Source: Rhodothalassium salexigens DSM 2132
GTDB lineage: Bacteria; Pseudomonadota; Alphaproteobacteria; Sphingomonadales; Rhodothalassiaceae
Assembly (NCBI RefSeq): GCF_004341375.1
Contig: NZ_SLXO01000006.1
Span: 1-64,000, forward strand
DNA length: 64,000 bases
Reading direction: 5' to 3'
The position numbers and the translations under genes were made by a program. The notes beneath the pieces are model-generated. The model had not been told where the DNA came from. It did not search any database and saw nothing but the letters and a program-made list of their open reading frames with translations. Positions within the stretch are counted from its first letter, which is position 1. Each line of letters opens with the position of its first letter. Below, in pieces: positions 8,278 to 17,241 of this stretch.

Positions 8278-10341
8278 ATGCCTGAAGGCACGGTCCCCGT
8301 TTCCGGTCTCCACGCACGGATCGACAGCGCCATCGATCGGGCCGTCGACTGGTCGGCGGCACGCCAGACGCCTGAGGGCTATTGGATGGCGCGGGTCGAC
8401 ACCAATGCATGCATGGAAGCGCAATGGGTGCTGGCGCTGTGGGTTTTGAACCAGGACGACCACCCGATCATGCCCGGGCTGGTCAAGGGGCTGCTGGACC
8501 GCCAGCGCGACGACGGCAGTTGGGAGATTTACCACCAGGCGCCGGCCGGCGACATCAACACCACGGTGGAATGCTATGCCGCGCTGCGCACCGCCGGGCT
8601 GGCCGCCGACGACGCGCGCCTGGTACGCGCCCGCCACTGGATCGAGGCGCGCGGTGGCCTGCGCGATATCCGCGTGTTCACCCGCTACTGGCTGGCGCTG
8701 ATCGGCGAATGGCCGTGGCGCAACACGCCCAACCTGACGCCCGAGGTGGTCTTTATCCCCCATGAGGGCATCCCGTTCCTGTCGCGCTTTTCGATTTATA
8801 ACTTCGCCTCCTGGGCACGCGCGACCATGATGCCCTTGACCGTGCTGAGTGCCCGGCGCTTTGCACGGCCGTTGCCCGCCGACCGGCGGCTGGACGAGTT
8901 GTTCCCCGAGGGCCGCGAAAAGTACGACTTCGGCTACAAGCGCAATCCGCCGGTGGTCTCGTGGGAGCGGTTCTTCCTGGGCACCGACCGCATGCTGCAC
9001 AAGTTGCAGGACATGGGGCTGGGCTTACGCCGGGAGACCGCGATCCGCCGGGTCATCGACTGGATCATCGACCACCAGGACGCCGACGGCGTCTGGGGCG
9101 GCATCCAGCCGCCGTGGATTTACGGCCTGATCGCCCTGCACGCCGAGGGCTATGGCCCCGACCACCCGGTGATGCGCAAGGGCCTCGACGCGCTCGATGA
9201 CCCGCGCTGGGCATTCGAGCGCGACGGCGGGGTCATCGTCCAGGCCACCGTGTCGCCGGTGTGGGACACGCTGCTGACCCTGCAGGCCTTCCAGGAGACC
9301 GGCCAGGACGAGGCCCAGATCGACCGGGTCGAAAAGGCGGTCGACTGGCTGATGTCCCGGGAGGTGCGCACCGCCGGCGACTGGAGCGTCAAGATCAAGG
9401 GCGTCGAGCCCGGCGGCTGGGCGTTCGAGTTGGAGAACGCCCACTATCCCGACACCGACGACACCGCCGTGGCGATCATGGTGCTGGCGCCCTATCGCGA
9501 CCACCCGCGGTTCAAGGACAGGGGCATCGGCGCGGCGGTGGACCGGGCGATCGCCTGGCTGCGCGCCATGCAGTGCTCGAACGGCGGCTGGGGCGCGTTC
9601 GACAAGGACAATGACGACCCGTTCCTGACCAAGATCCCGTTCTGCGACTTCGGCGAGGTGCTCGACCCGCCGAGCGTCGACGTCACCGCCCATATCCTCG
9701 AAGCGTTCGCGGTGGCGGGCTACGGCACCGACGACCCGACCGTGCAGCGGGCGCTGAAATTCCTGTGGGACCAGCAGGAAAGCGACGGTTCCTGGTGGGG
9801 CCGCTGGGGCGTCAACTATGTCTATGGCACCGGCGCGGTGTTGCCGGCCCTGGCGCGCATCGGCGTCGACATGCGCGACGAGCGGGTGTTGAAGGCGGCC
9901 GACTATCTGGCCGCCACCCAAGACGCCGACGGCGGCTGGGGCGAGACCTGCGCGAGCTATATGGACCCGTCGCTGTCGGGCAAGGGCGAGGCGACGGCGT
10001 CGCAGACCGCCTGGGGGCTGATGGGCCTGCTCGCCGTCGGCCGCGGCCAGGACCGCAAGGCGGTCGAACGCGGCGTCGGCTATCTGCTCGACAGCCAGCA
10101 GGACGGCTCGTGGCATGAAGACCAGTACACCGGCACCGGCTTTCCGGGCTATGGCGTCGGCAAGCTGATCGACCTCAAGAAGGACAAGCTCGAAGACGAC
10201 CTCAACCAGTCCACCGAGCTCAGCCGCGGCTTCATGATAAACTATCACATGTATCGCCACTATTTCCCGATGACCGCGCTCGGTCGGGCCAAGGACTATC
10301 TGCGCCGGACGCCCAACGAGCCGGCGGCCGACGCCGCCTGA
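8278..10341 (+). CDS. shc: Squalene-hopene cyclase
   Basis: Cyclises squalene to hopene and diplopterol, the entry to hopanoid membrane lipids; monotopic on the inner membrane. The 687-residue protein has the protonating DxDD motif as Asp392-Thr-Asp-Asp395 (HYPDTDDTA). It also has several QW-type repeats, for example QESDGSWWGRWGVNY and QDADGGWGETCASYMD, typical of bacterial Shc. The start at 8278 has TTGGAG upstream. It is divergent from the glycerophosphodiesterase gene with 289 bases between. No other hopanoid genes of the hpn series are next to it, so the pathway is scattered in this genome. The convergent glycosyltransferase-like genes may be unrelated. Confidence 0.95.
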   Translation: MPEGTVPVSGLHARIDSAIDRAVDWSAARQTPEGYWMARVDTNACMEAQWVLALWVLNQDDHPIMPGLVKGLLDRQRDDGSWEIYHQAPAGDINTTVECYAALRTAGLAADDARLVRARHWIEARGGLRDIRVFTRYWLALIGEWPWRNTPNLTPEVVFIPHEGIPFLSRFSIYNFASWARATMMPLTVLSARRFARPLPADRRLDELFPEGREKYDFGYKRNPPVVSWERFFLGTDRMLHKLQDMGLGLRRETAIRRVIDWIIDHQDADGVWGGIQPPWIYGLIALHAEGYGPDHPVMRKGLDALDDPRWAFERDGGVIVQATVSPVWDTLLTLQAFQETGQDEAQIDRVEKAVDWLMSREVRTAGDWSVKIKGVEPGGWAFELENAHYPDTDDTAVAIMVLAPYRDHPRFKDRGIGAAVDRAIAWLRAMQCSNGGWGAFDKDNDDPFLTKIPFCDFGEVLDPPSVDVTAHILEAFAVAGYGTDDPTVQRALKFLWDQQESDGSWWGRWGVNYVYGTGAVLPALARIGVDMRDERVLKAADYLAATQDADGGWGETCASYMDPSLSGKGEATASQTAWGLMGLLAVGRGQDRKAVERGVGYLLDSQQDGSWHEDQYTGTGFPGYGVGKLIDLKKDKLEDDLNQSTELSRGFMINYHMYRHYFPMTALGRAKDYLRRTPNEPAADAA

Positions 10342-10374
10342 CCGGGCGCGTCACCGGACGCCTTTCAGACCTTG

Positions 10375-10405
10375 CGAAGCCGGGCGCCTCCTGCGTCCGG
10401 CTTCG
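10375..10405. terminator. Hairpin between convergent shc and 10447 gene
   Basis: A 9-base-pair perfect stem CGAAGCCGG / CCGGCTTCG with a 13-base loop starts 33 bases past the shc stop. It is followed by TACGTTTAT, a weak T-rich tail. It sits between two convergent genes, where a shared terminator is expected. Confidence 0.5.
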
Positions 10406-10446
10406 TACGTTTATCGGGGGGCCATCGGCGGCCGGGCGACCCGAGG

Positions 10447-11115
10447 CTATTTGAGCGCCCGCACCCAGTCGATCAGCGCCTGTTGTTCGGGCGTCGGGTC
10501 GGGCGGCATCTGGCGCACCGCCCAAACCAGGTCGCGCAGCGTGTCCACGTCCGACAAGGGGTTGAGCAGAAACGGCGCGCCGACGCCGGCCTCGCCCATA
10601 CGCCGGGTCAGGTCGGCCAGCGTCTCCGGCACCGAATAGCGGGTTTCGGTCCACACCGGGGCCGGCATCTCCATCCGGCCGCCGAACAGATAGAAACCGC
10701 CATCCTCGGCCGGGCCGATCACCGGGCGCGCGCGCGCCTCCATGACGAACCAGACGGCGTGCAGCATGGCCGAGGTGAGTTGCGGCGTGTCGGCGCCCAA
10801 CAGCACCGCCCGGCCGTGCTCGGCGCACAGATGATGGTAGATGCGCGCCATGCGCAGACCCAACTCGCCGCGCCCGCACGGCCGGGTCTCGAAGTCCTGC
10901 CACAAGGGGTCTTTGAGCCCCTTGCGTTCGACCACATACCAATAGGCGCGCCAGTCGGTGCGCACCTCCAGAAACTCAGCGACCACCGACTGCACCGCCT
11001 TGACCGACAGGCGAAAGAACGCCTCGGCACGGTCGGTGCCCAAATCGGCGGCAAGCCGGGTCTTGACCGGCGACAGACCGGGCGTCTTGACGAGTATCGC
11101 GATGGCCCCGGCCAT
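10447..11115 (-). CDS. DUF2064/CofC-like nucleotidyl- or glycosyltransferase (TIGR04282 type)
   Basis: A 222-residue protein of the family named rSAM/selenodomain-associated transferase 1. Visible motifs are AIAILVKTPGLSPVKTRLA at the N-terminus (a nucleotide-sugar-binding-like loop), VLLGADTPQL (DxD-like acidic site) and GPAEDGGFYLFG. The fold is GT-A; the substrate is not known for this family. The ATG at 11115 has GGAG upstream and starts the conserved region. The gene follows a TIGR04283-type partner at 11245 on the same strand, the usual pairing, which supports the assignment. No radical SAM or selenoprotein gene is nearby. Confidence 0.8.
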   Translation of the reverse strand: MAGAIAILVKTPGLSPVKTRLAADLGTDRAEAFFRLSVKAVQSVVAEFLEVRTDWRAYWYVVERKGLKDPLWQDFETRPCGRGELGLRMARIYHHLCAEHGRAVLLGADTPQLTSAMLHAVWFVMEARARPVIGPAEDGGFYLFGGRMEMPAPVWTETRYSVPETLADLTRRMGEAGVGAPFLLNPLSDVDTLRDLVWAVRQMPPDPTPEQQALIDWVRALK

Positions 11116-11174
11116 GGCAGCTCCGAACGACGGCGATGAAGGGCGCACCCGGAACGGCGGCGCGCCCAGTCAGG

Positions 11175-11234
11175 CGAGACCCGGCCAAACCTGACGAGAC
11201 CCGACAAGACCCAGCGAGGCCCGGCGTGGCCCGG
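11175..11234. repeat. Degenerate 10-base tandem repeat, about six units
   Basis: Six consecutive decamers resemble CGAGACCCGG (for example CGAGACCCGA, CAAGACCCAG, CGAGGCCCGG, CGTGGCCCGG). They fill most of the gap between the two glycosyltransferase-like genes. No function is evident. Confidence 0.55.
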
Positions 11235-11244
11235 CGCGGTTTGG

Positions 11245-11874
11245 TCAGCGCCGGCGCCGGTTGCGCCACCAGGCGGGCAGCGCCTGACCGACCATGCGAT
11301 ATTGAAAGCGCGCGGTGGTGGCAAGCCATCCCTCGTCGGCATAGCGCCGGGCGCTGGTCACCAGCCGCACGCCGACCGGCCGCACCCGCACGCCCAAGCC
11401 GCGCGCGCGCCAGACGAACAGGTGATCCTCGCCGCAGGCCACGTCCTCGGGGAAACCGCCGACCACCTCGAACAGCGCCCGGTGCAGGCTCAGCCCCTGG
11501 TCGCCATAGGGCAGCCCCAGCAGCCGCGACCGCGCATTGGCCCCCCAGGCGTTGAGCCGGGTCAGCGCCGGGCCGTCGTCGTCGAACGCCAGGTCGAAAT
11601 AGCGCAGCGCCAGCGGGTACCGGCGGATCGAGCGGCGCAGCGCGTCGGGCGCCTCATAGCCGAGCCGGGTGTCGGCGTGCAGAAACCACAGATGGCGGCC
11701 GTGGGCGTCGGCGGCCCCGCGGTTGAGCGCGTCGGCCCGGTTGCGGCCGGCCGACACGATCACCTCCATGTCGGCGGCGCGATGGGGTTCGAGCGCGTCG
11801 AGCAGCCGCTCCAAGCGATCCTCGCCGTCACGCGCGGGGATGATGACGCTGATATGGGGCGGCCGGGCGGTCAT
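11245..11874 (-). CDS. Family 2 glycosyltransferase (TIGR04283 type)
   Basis: A 209-residue GT-A glycosyltransferase, the usual partner of the TIGR04282 gene that follows. The N-terminal HISVIIPARDGEDRLERLL begins the nucleotide-binding fold. HLWFLHADTRL is the DxD-type metal/sugar-nucleotide site, and GLPYGDQGLSLHRALFEVVGGF is the characteristic acceptor-side motif of the family. The basic C-terminal tail WWRNRRRR may touch the membrane. The likely role is transfer of a sugar to a small molecule or lipid; the acceptor is unknown. PhoD lies upstream on the same strand but is separated by a hairpin and a 153-base gap, so a separate transcript is likely. Confidence 0.82.
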   Translation of the reverse strand: MTARPPHISVIIPARDGEDRLERLLDALEPHRAADMEVIVSAGRNRADALNRGAADAHGRHLWFLHADTRLGYEAPDALRRSIRRYPLALRYFDLAFDDDGPALTRLNAWGANARSRLLGLPYGDQGLSLHRALFEVVGGFPEDVACGEDHLFVWRARGLGVRVRPVGVRLVTSARRYADEGWLATTARFQYRMVGQALPAWWRNRRRR

Positions 11875-11991
11875 GGCATGGAGCCGGGGCGCGCCGTCGC
11901 CGCGACGACCGCTGCCCCCGCTTGCTCACGCGCCGACGCCGCCCCGTCCGCCCGGCCCCTCGCCCGCCCGGGCGGGGGGCTTTGCTGCCCT

Positions 11992-12017
11992 CTCCCGCCG
12001 CGCGGGAGCGGCGGGAG
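11992..12017 (-). terminator. Hairpin just downstream of phoD
   Basis: A perfect 10-base-pair stem CTCCCGCCGC / GCGGCGGGAG with a 6-base loop starts about ten bases past the phoD stop on the minus strand. It has no T-run, so a factor-independent mechanism is doubtful. Confidence 0.4.
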
Positions 12018-12027
12018 GCGGCACGCC

Positions 12028-13890
12028 TCAGGCTTCAGCCAGCACCGGCTGGCCCGGCCGCACGCGGTAGCGCGGGCCGGCGATCGCTTCATAGCGTTGC
12101 GCCTTGACCGTGGAGACATAATGAAACTGGGTCTCGGCCATGTCGGGGCGCAGGGTCAAGACCGCATAACCGCGCCGGTGGGCGTCCAGATAGACCAATT
12201 GCTCGTTGCGCGACACCAGCGCCTGTTCGAGCATGGCGTGGGGCAGGCCCAGATAGGCTTCCATGCCCGGCGACGACACCGACGCGGTGCCGAACTCCAC
12301 CGCCACCGCTTGGCCCTCGGCGTCGGCCAGGTTGAACGCCCAGGCATTGTGGGTGTCGCCGGCGAGCACCAGGGCGTTGGCGCCGGTCTGCCGGATCGCG
12401 TCATAGACCCGCTCGCGCGCCGCGGGGTAGCCGTCCCAGGCGTCCATGTTGCGCGGCAGATCGGCCTCGGACAATTGGTTCATCACCGCCAGGTCGGCGC
12501 GGGTCACCGGGCTGTCGGCGGGCAGGTCGACGCTGTCGGGGTCGATCGGGGGCGGCACCACGCGGCCCATCAGCACCTGCTGGCCCAACACCTGCCACGG
12601 CCGGCCGGCGCCCCGCGACCGCGCCAGTTCTTCGCGCAGCCACGCCTCTTGCTCGGCGCCGAGCATGTGGCGATCGGCCCGCCCCAGCACCTCGGTGCGG
12701 AAGCGCTCGGCGTCGGGCAGGAACTGCACCCCTTGGGGCAGGTTTTGCGGGTCGAGCGCCTGGATGCGCGCGAAGTCGGTGATCGGCGTCAGGCCGTCCT
12801 CGGTCGTCTCGAACGGCACCGGGATCGTGCGCTTGACCGCGTCGGACAGGCGCCGGGCCTCGTCCGGGTCGGGCACCGCGCGCGGCGCGTCGGGGTTCGA
12901 GAAATCGAACACCATGCTCTGATAGACCATGTCGGTGCGCAGGCTGAGCTGCGGGTCGCGGCCGATCAGCCGGGTGTCGAGCATGATCAGCGTCGCCAGG
13001 CCGCCGAAGTCGAAGCTGCGATAGGTGCGCGCCGGGTCGGCGCCGTCGGCGGGGTCGCGGATCGGCATCCATTCGCGATAGGCCTGCACTGCTGCCGCCC
13101 GGCGCTCGGCCCAGCCGCCTTCGCTGTCGGGCTGGTGGTTCTGCGCGCCGGTCCAGTGGGCGTTGTTGGCCAGTTCGTGGTCGTCCCACACGGCGATGAA
13201 CGGATAGCGCGCGTGCACCGCCTGGGCGTCGGGGTCGCTTTTGTACAGCGCGTGGCGCTGGCGATAGTCGTCCAATTGCACCAGCTCGTGGGCCGGCACC
13301 ACCTGGCGCCCGGCCGCGACGATGGCGGGGTCGGCATAGCCGCCGGCCGGATACTCATAGAAATAATCGCCCAGGTGCAACACCGCGTCCAGGTCGCCGC
13401 GCCGCGCCAGTTCGCGATAGACGTGGAAATAGCCTTGCGGATAGTTGGAGCACGACACGAACGCCAGCACCACTTCCTCGACGCCGCCGCCGGGCAGCGT
13501 CTTGGTGGTGCCGGTGGGGCTGACCACGCCGCCGGTCTGGAACCGGTAGTAATAGGTGGTGCCGGGCTTGAGGCCCTGAGCGTCCACCTTGACGGTGAAG
13601 TCGCGTTCGGGCCCGGTGGTCATCTCGCCCGAGGCCACCAGGGCGCCGAAATCGCGGTCCAGCGCCACCTGCCAGCGCACCGGCACCCGGTCGGGACGCG
13701 GGTCTTGCGGGGTCACCCGGGTCCACAGGATCACCCGGTCGGCCAGCGGGTCGCCCGAAGCGACGCCATGGTCGAAGCGCGCCGGCGCCGCCCCCATGCA
13801 GCCAGTCAACGCCACCGTGCCCGCGCCGAGGCCGACGCCACCCACGAACCCGCGCCGGGTCCAGCCCTTGCCCTTGGTTGTGCTCATCAT
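12028..13890 (-). CDS. phoD: Alkaline phosphatase/phosphodiesterase PhoD, Tat-exported
   Basis: Releases phosphate from phosphomonoesters and diesters outside the inner membrane; PhoD enzymes use iron and calcium. The 620-residue protein begins with a twin-arginine signal (GWTRRGFVGG, then a hydrophobic stretch and GC-MGAAPA). Then comes the PhoD N-terminal domain (FDHGVASGDPLADRVILWTR) and the metallophosphatase core with VSCSNYPQGYF, VLHLGDYFYEY, AVWDDHELANNAHW and VLAGDTHNAWAF. Two adjacent ATGs (13890 and 13887) follow AAGGAG; either could be used. It lies 37 bases downstream of a TonB receptor on the same strand, so the pair probably forms a phosphorus-acquisition operon. Confidence 0.93.
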   Translation of the reverse strand: MMSTTKGKGWTRRGFVGGVGLGAGTVALTGCMGAAPARFDHGVASGDPLADRVILWTRVTPQDPRPDRVPVRWQVALDRDFGALVASGEMTTGPERDFTVKVDAQGLKPGTTYYYRFQTGGVVSPTGTTKTLPGGGVEEVVLAFVSCSNYPQGYFHVYRELARRGDLDAVLHLGDYFYEYPAGGYADPAIVAAGRQVVPAHELVQLDDYRQRHALYKSDPDAQAVHARYPFIAVWDDHELANNAHWTGAQNHQPDSEGGWAERRAAAVQAYREWMPIRDPADGADPARTYRSFDFGGLATLIMLDTRLIGRDPQLSLRTDMVYQSMVFDFSNPDAPRAVPDPDEARRLSDAVKRTIPVPFETTEDGLTPITDFARIQALDPQNLPQGVQFLPDAERFRTEVLGRADRHMLGAEQEAWLREELARSRGAGRPWQVLGQQVLMGRVVPPPIDPDSVDLPADSPVTRADLAVMNQLSEADLPRNMDAWDGYPAARERVYDAIRQTGANALVLAGDTHNAWAFNLADAEGQAVAVEFGTASVSSPGMEAYLGLPHAMLEQALVSRNEQLVYLDAHRRGYAVLTLRPDMAETQFHYVSTVKAQRYEAIAGPRYRVRPGQPVLAEA

Positions 13891-13927
13891 TGTTCTCCTT
13901 GGTCGGAAGCGATCCGCCGTCCGGCGG

Positions 13928-16399
13928 TCAGTAATTGGCCCGCAGTTCGATGCCGAAGAAGCGCGGCGCGCCCTGGATGAAGGTGGGCGTGCCGAAGGTG
14001 CCGCCGGTGTTGCCCGCGTCGATGATGTACTCGGCATTGTTCAAGTTCGACGCAAAGCCGGTCACCTCCCAGCGGCCGTCAGCGGTGCCCACACCGGCCT
14101 GAAGGTTGACCAGATTGACCGGCCCTTCCGACAGGGGCAAGCCCGCGATCGGCCGGTTTTCCTGTTCGAAGAACACGCTCGACCGGTGCGTCCAGCTCAG
14201 CGTGCCGAACACCCGCCAGCGATCCAGCACCACCCGGTCGACGGTCGCCCCGGCCGAGGCGGTCCAGCGCGGTTGCAGGCGGAAGCGGGTGCCCGCGAAG
14301 ATGCCGTTCTCGTCGTCGTCGTCGATCTGGCCCTCGGTATAGGCGACGGTGGAGAAATAGCTCAGCCAGTCGGTCAGCCGGCCCGACAGCGCGCCTTCGA
14401 CGCCGATATTGTTGGCGTCGCCGGCGGTCACGGTCTCGAAGCCGTCGGGCGTGTTGATGGTGGTCTGGAAGTCCTGATAGGCCTGATAGAAGACCGCCGC
14501 TTCGATCACCGCGCGACCGTCGGCCAGGTCGGCCTTCACGCCGCCTTCATAGTTCCACAGAATTTCGTCGTCGATAATCTGGGTGGCGGCGATCAACCGG
14601 CCCTGGGCGTCGCGGGTGGGGTCCACCTGGACCACCGGGCTGCGCCGGCCGCGGCCGATGGTGACATAGGCGTTGACGTCGTCGGTGAACCGATAGAGGG
14701 CGTTGAAGCGGCCGACCACGGCGTCGAACGAACGCTTGTCGGTGACCTCGACGCCGCCGGTGTCGATCGGGAACAAGGCCCCGATAAGCGGTTGCAGCGC
14801 CGCCACGCTGGCATCGGGCACGTTGGTGAAGGCGCCGCCCTGCCGGCTTTCGTGGATATAGCGGATGCCGCCGGTCAGTTCCAACCGGTCGAACAGGGTG
14901 TAGGAGCCGTCGAGGAACACCGAGAAGGTGTCGAGATTGGCGGTGTTGGTGAACGAGGCGGCATAGGGCACGGCGACGCCGGCGCCGCTGTTGACCGGCA
15001 CCGGCAGGCCGAAGCTGGGGCTGCCCGGCACGAAGTCGATGCGGTTGATCGAGGCGTCGGCGTTTTGACAGAAGGGCTGGATGCGCAGTGCGTTGATCTC
15101 GTACTGGCTCGCGGTCGCGGGGTCGGCGAGGAGGGCTGGATTGTTGTTCGGGTTCGGCGTCACGCAGGCCGCCAGGATGCTTTCGTCGGTGCTGAACGGC
15201 ACGCCTTGTTCGCCGTTTTCGTGGAAATAGTTGACGCCCACGAAGCCGGCGAAGGGGTTGCCGCCGAGCGTGCCGTCATAGTTGAGGCGGAATTCCTGGC
15301 TGACCGATTCGCCGGTTGCGTCCTCGCCGAACTCCAGCAGGAAGGCCGGCGAACCGTCGGCGTCGAACACCTCCAGGCTGTCGAAGTTCAGATAGCCGGT
15401 GACCGACGACACCGAGATCGCGTCCGACACTTGCCAGTCGGCGGTCAGGTTGAGCGTGTAGCGCTCGCGGTCGAGGCCCAGCTCGTCGCCCAGCACCTCG
15501 CGGCTGAACGGGCTACCGCCCAGTTCGGCGAAGCTGAACGGGCTGGTGTCGCCGCCGGTCGGGCGCAGCACGCCGGACTTGAACGCGGTCGCCGGCGGCG
15601 TTTCCTTCTGATAATTGGCCACCAGGTCGACGGTCAGGTCGTCGGTGGGCGTGAACCGCACCGACGGGCGGATCGCGAAGATGTCGAGCCCGTTGAGGTC
15701 GCGCACCGCCGGGCCGTCGGGCGTCTGGCTGTCGGACGTGCCGGCGATGTTGTCCACGAAGCCGTCGCGGCGCCGGTAGGACACCGCCAGGCGCCCCTGC
15801 ACCCAGTCATTGCCGCCGGTGATGTGGCCGCGCGCCTTGACGAAATCATAGTTGCCGTAGCTGAGTTCGGCGCTGGCGCCCAGTTCCTGTTCGGGCTTGG
15901 CGGTGATCACGCTGACCGCGCCGACCAGCGAGGCGGTGCCGAACAGGGTCGCCTGCGGTCCCTTGACCACCTCGATGCGCTCCAGGTCATAGAGCTCGAA
16001 CTGCGAGCCGCGCGAGCGGCTGACGTCGAAGCCGTTTTCGTAAATGGTCACCCGCGGGGCGATCTGGCTGTCGCCGCTGTCCGAGGTGATGCCGCGGATC
16101 ACGAACGCCGGGTTGTTGGGGCTTTGCTCCTGCACCACCAAGCCCGGCGTGAAGTCGGACAACTGGTCGAATTCGGAGATCCGCAGGGTGTCGAGCGCGT
16201 CCTGGTCGAACGCCGACACGGTGATCGGCACGTCGAGCGCCGACTGCGTCCGCTTCTGCGCGGTGATCACCAATTCTTCGATCACCCGGGCATCGTCGCG
16301 CGCCGTCTGCGCGGCGACCGGGGCCGCGACAAGGGCCAGCGCCGACAGCGCAGTGGACGACAGAACGGCATGGCGAACAAGACAAGCAGACAAACGCAT
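13928..16399 (-). CDS. TonB-dependent outer-membrane receptor, linked to phoD
   Basis: An 823-residue energy-coupled outer-membrane transporter. A signal peptide (ACLVRHAVLSSTALSALALV, cleavage likely after VAAQ) is followed by a TonB-box-like segment IEELVITAQKR. The plug domain contains IRGITSDSGDSQIAPRVTIY and IEVVKGPQATLFGTASLVGA, and a long beta-barrel ends in the aromatic C-terminus IELRANY. The ATG at 16399 has GGAGG eight bases upstream. Because phoD follows by 37 bases, the ligand may be an organic phosphate or phosphonate. Ligands cannot be read from sequence, and iron chelates or oligosaccharides remain possible. Confidence 0.93.
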   Translation of the reverse strand: MRLSACLVRHAVLSSTALSALALVAAPVAAQTARDDARVIEELVITAQKRTQSALDVPITVSAFDQDALDTLRISEFDQLSDFTPGLVVQEQSPNNPAFVIRGITSDSGDSQIAPRVTIYENGFDVSRSRGSQFELYDLERIEVVKGPQATLFGTASLVGAVSVITAKPEQELGASAELSYGNYDFVKARGHITGGNDWVQGRLAVSYRRRDGFVDNIAGTSDSQTPDGPAVRDLNGLDIFAIRPSVRFTPTDDLTVDLVANYQKETPPATAFKSGVLRPTGGDTSPFSFAELGGSPFSREVLGDELGLDRERYTLNLTADWQVSDAISVSSVTGYLNFDSLEVFDADGSPAFLLEFGEDATGESVSQEFRLNYDGTLGGNPFAGFVGVNYFHENGEQGVPFSTDESILAACVTPNPNNNPALLADPATASQYEINALRIQPFCQNADASINRIDFVPGSPSFGLPVPVNSGAGVAVPYAASFTNTANLDTFSVFLDGSYTLFDRLELTGGIRYIHESRQGGAFTNVPDASVAALQPLIGALFPIDTGGVEVTDKRSFDAVVGRFNALYRFTDDVNAYVTIGRGRRSPVVQVDPTRDAQGRLIAATQIIDDEILWNYEGGVKADLADGRAVIEAAVFYQAYQDFQTTINTPDGFETVTAGDANNIGVEGALSGRLTDWLSYFSTVAYTEGQIDDDDENGIFAGTRFRLQPRWTASAGATVDRVVLDRWRVFGTLSWTHRSSVFFEQENRPIAGLPLSEGPVNLVNLQAGVGTADGRWEVTGFASNLNNAEYIIDAGNTGGTFGTPTFIQGAPRFFGIELRANY

Positions 16400-16509
16400 C
16401 GGGCGGTCCTCCGAACAGATGGGTATCGTTGAGGGTCGGGCGGCGCGGTACACGCCGATTGGTTCGGTGCCGATTACGCACGCGGGTCGCCCACCCGCAT
16501 GTCGAAACG

Positions 16510-16527
16510 ATGAATTTTTGTTGACAG
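16510..16527 (-). promoter_or_regulatory. Weak PHO-box-like direct repeat upstream of the TonB receptor/phoD operon
   Basis: Reading leftward, CTGTCAA, a 4-base spacer and AATTCAT resemble two 7-base PhoB half-sites (consensus CTGTCAT) in the expected 11-base register. The first half matches at six of seven positions, the second at four. It lies about 110 bases upstream of the receptor start. The match alone is weak; the phosphatase in the operon is what makes it worth noting. Confidence 0.3.
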
Positions 16528-16680
16528 CATCACCGGGTAATCCAACCGAGAAAGGCGCGCGTAGATTGTACACAATGAACACAAAAAAGGCTTGCCCTGC
16601 GGCTGCCCAGCGTTTATATCAAAATCTTGTTGTTAGGGGGCCGCAGTCAGGCGACCTCCTTATCCGAGTGGTGTACAAAA

Positions 16681-17211
16681 ATGCTTCAAAACCTTTGCTC
16701 AGAGCAGGATGCCCTGCTGTGCCTGTGGCACGAACAGTGCTCGTTTTTTCGATTTCCTGCGCAACAGGATTTCGGTCTTCCGCAATTGCAACGCTGGCTG
16801 CCGCATCTGGCGTTCATCACGCTACGACCGACGCGTGCCAAGCGGCTGCTGGTGCAGCGCTCGGGTCTGCGGGTCGATGCCGCCCATGGCACGGCGGCGG
16901 CCGGCCGGTTCTGGGAAGACCTGGTCCCCGGGAAAGCGCGCGACGAGGCCCTGCGCCCGTTCTATCTGTCGCTGTTCTCAGGTCGGCCGGTATGCGCGCA
17001 AAGCAGCGCCGGCACCTTCGCCAACACCGACCGCGCCAAGGATGTGTTGATCCTGCCGTGCCGCAGCACCGACAGCGGGCGCAATGTGGGCATGTTCGTG
17101 GCCGCCGTATACGACAGCCCGTCGGCAGGCATGTCCGATGACGGGGCGACGCAAACCCTGGCCTACGACACGCCGAACTTGTCTCAAGCCACGCTTCATG
17201 CTGTGTTCTGA
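16681..17211 (+). CDS. PAS-domain-like protein (PAS_5-type), alphaproteobacterial
   Basis: A 176-residue cytoplasmic protein without membrane segments. The middle resembles the short alphaproteobacterial PAS_5 family: an N-terminal helix, then PQLQRWLPHLAFITL, RLLVQRSGLRVDAAHGTAAAGRFWEDLV, RPFYLSLFSGRPVCAQSSAGTFANTD and DVLILPCRSTDSGRNVGMFVAAVYD. These read as the alternating strands and helices of a single PAS fold. No output domain is attached, so it may act by binding a partner. The ATG at 16681 was preferred; an in-frame TTG at 16627 is possible. Assignment is by pattern only. Confidence 0.55.
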   Translation: MLQNLCSEQDALLCLWHEQCSFFRFPAQQDFGLPQLQRWLPHLAFITLRPTRAKRLLVQRSGLRVDAAHGTAAAGRFWEDLVPGKARDEALRPFYLSLFSGRPVCAQSSAGTFANTDRAKDVLILPCRSTDSGRNVGMFVAAVYDSPSAGMSDDGATQTLAYDTPNLSQATLHAVF

Positions 17212-17241
17212 TCTCGTCGACCAAACGGGATCGAGAGGGCG

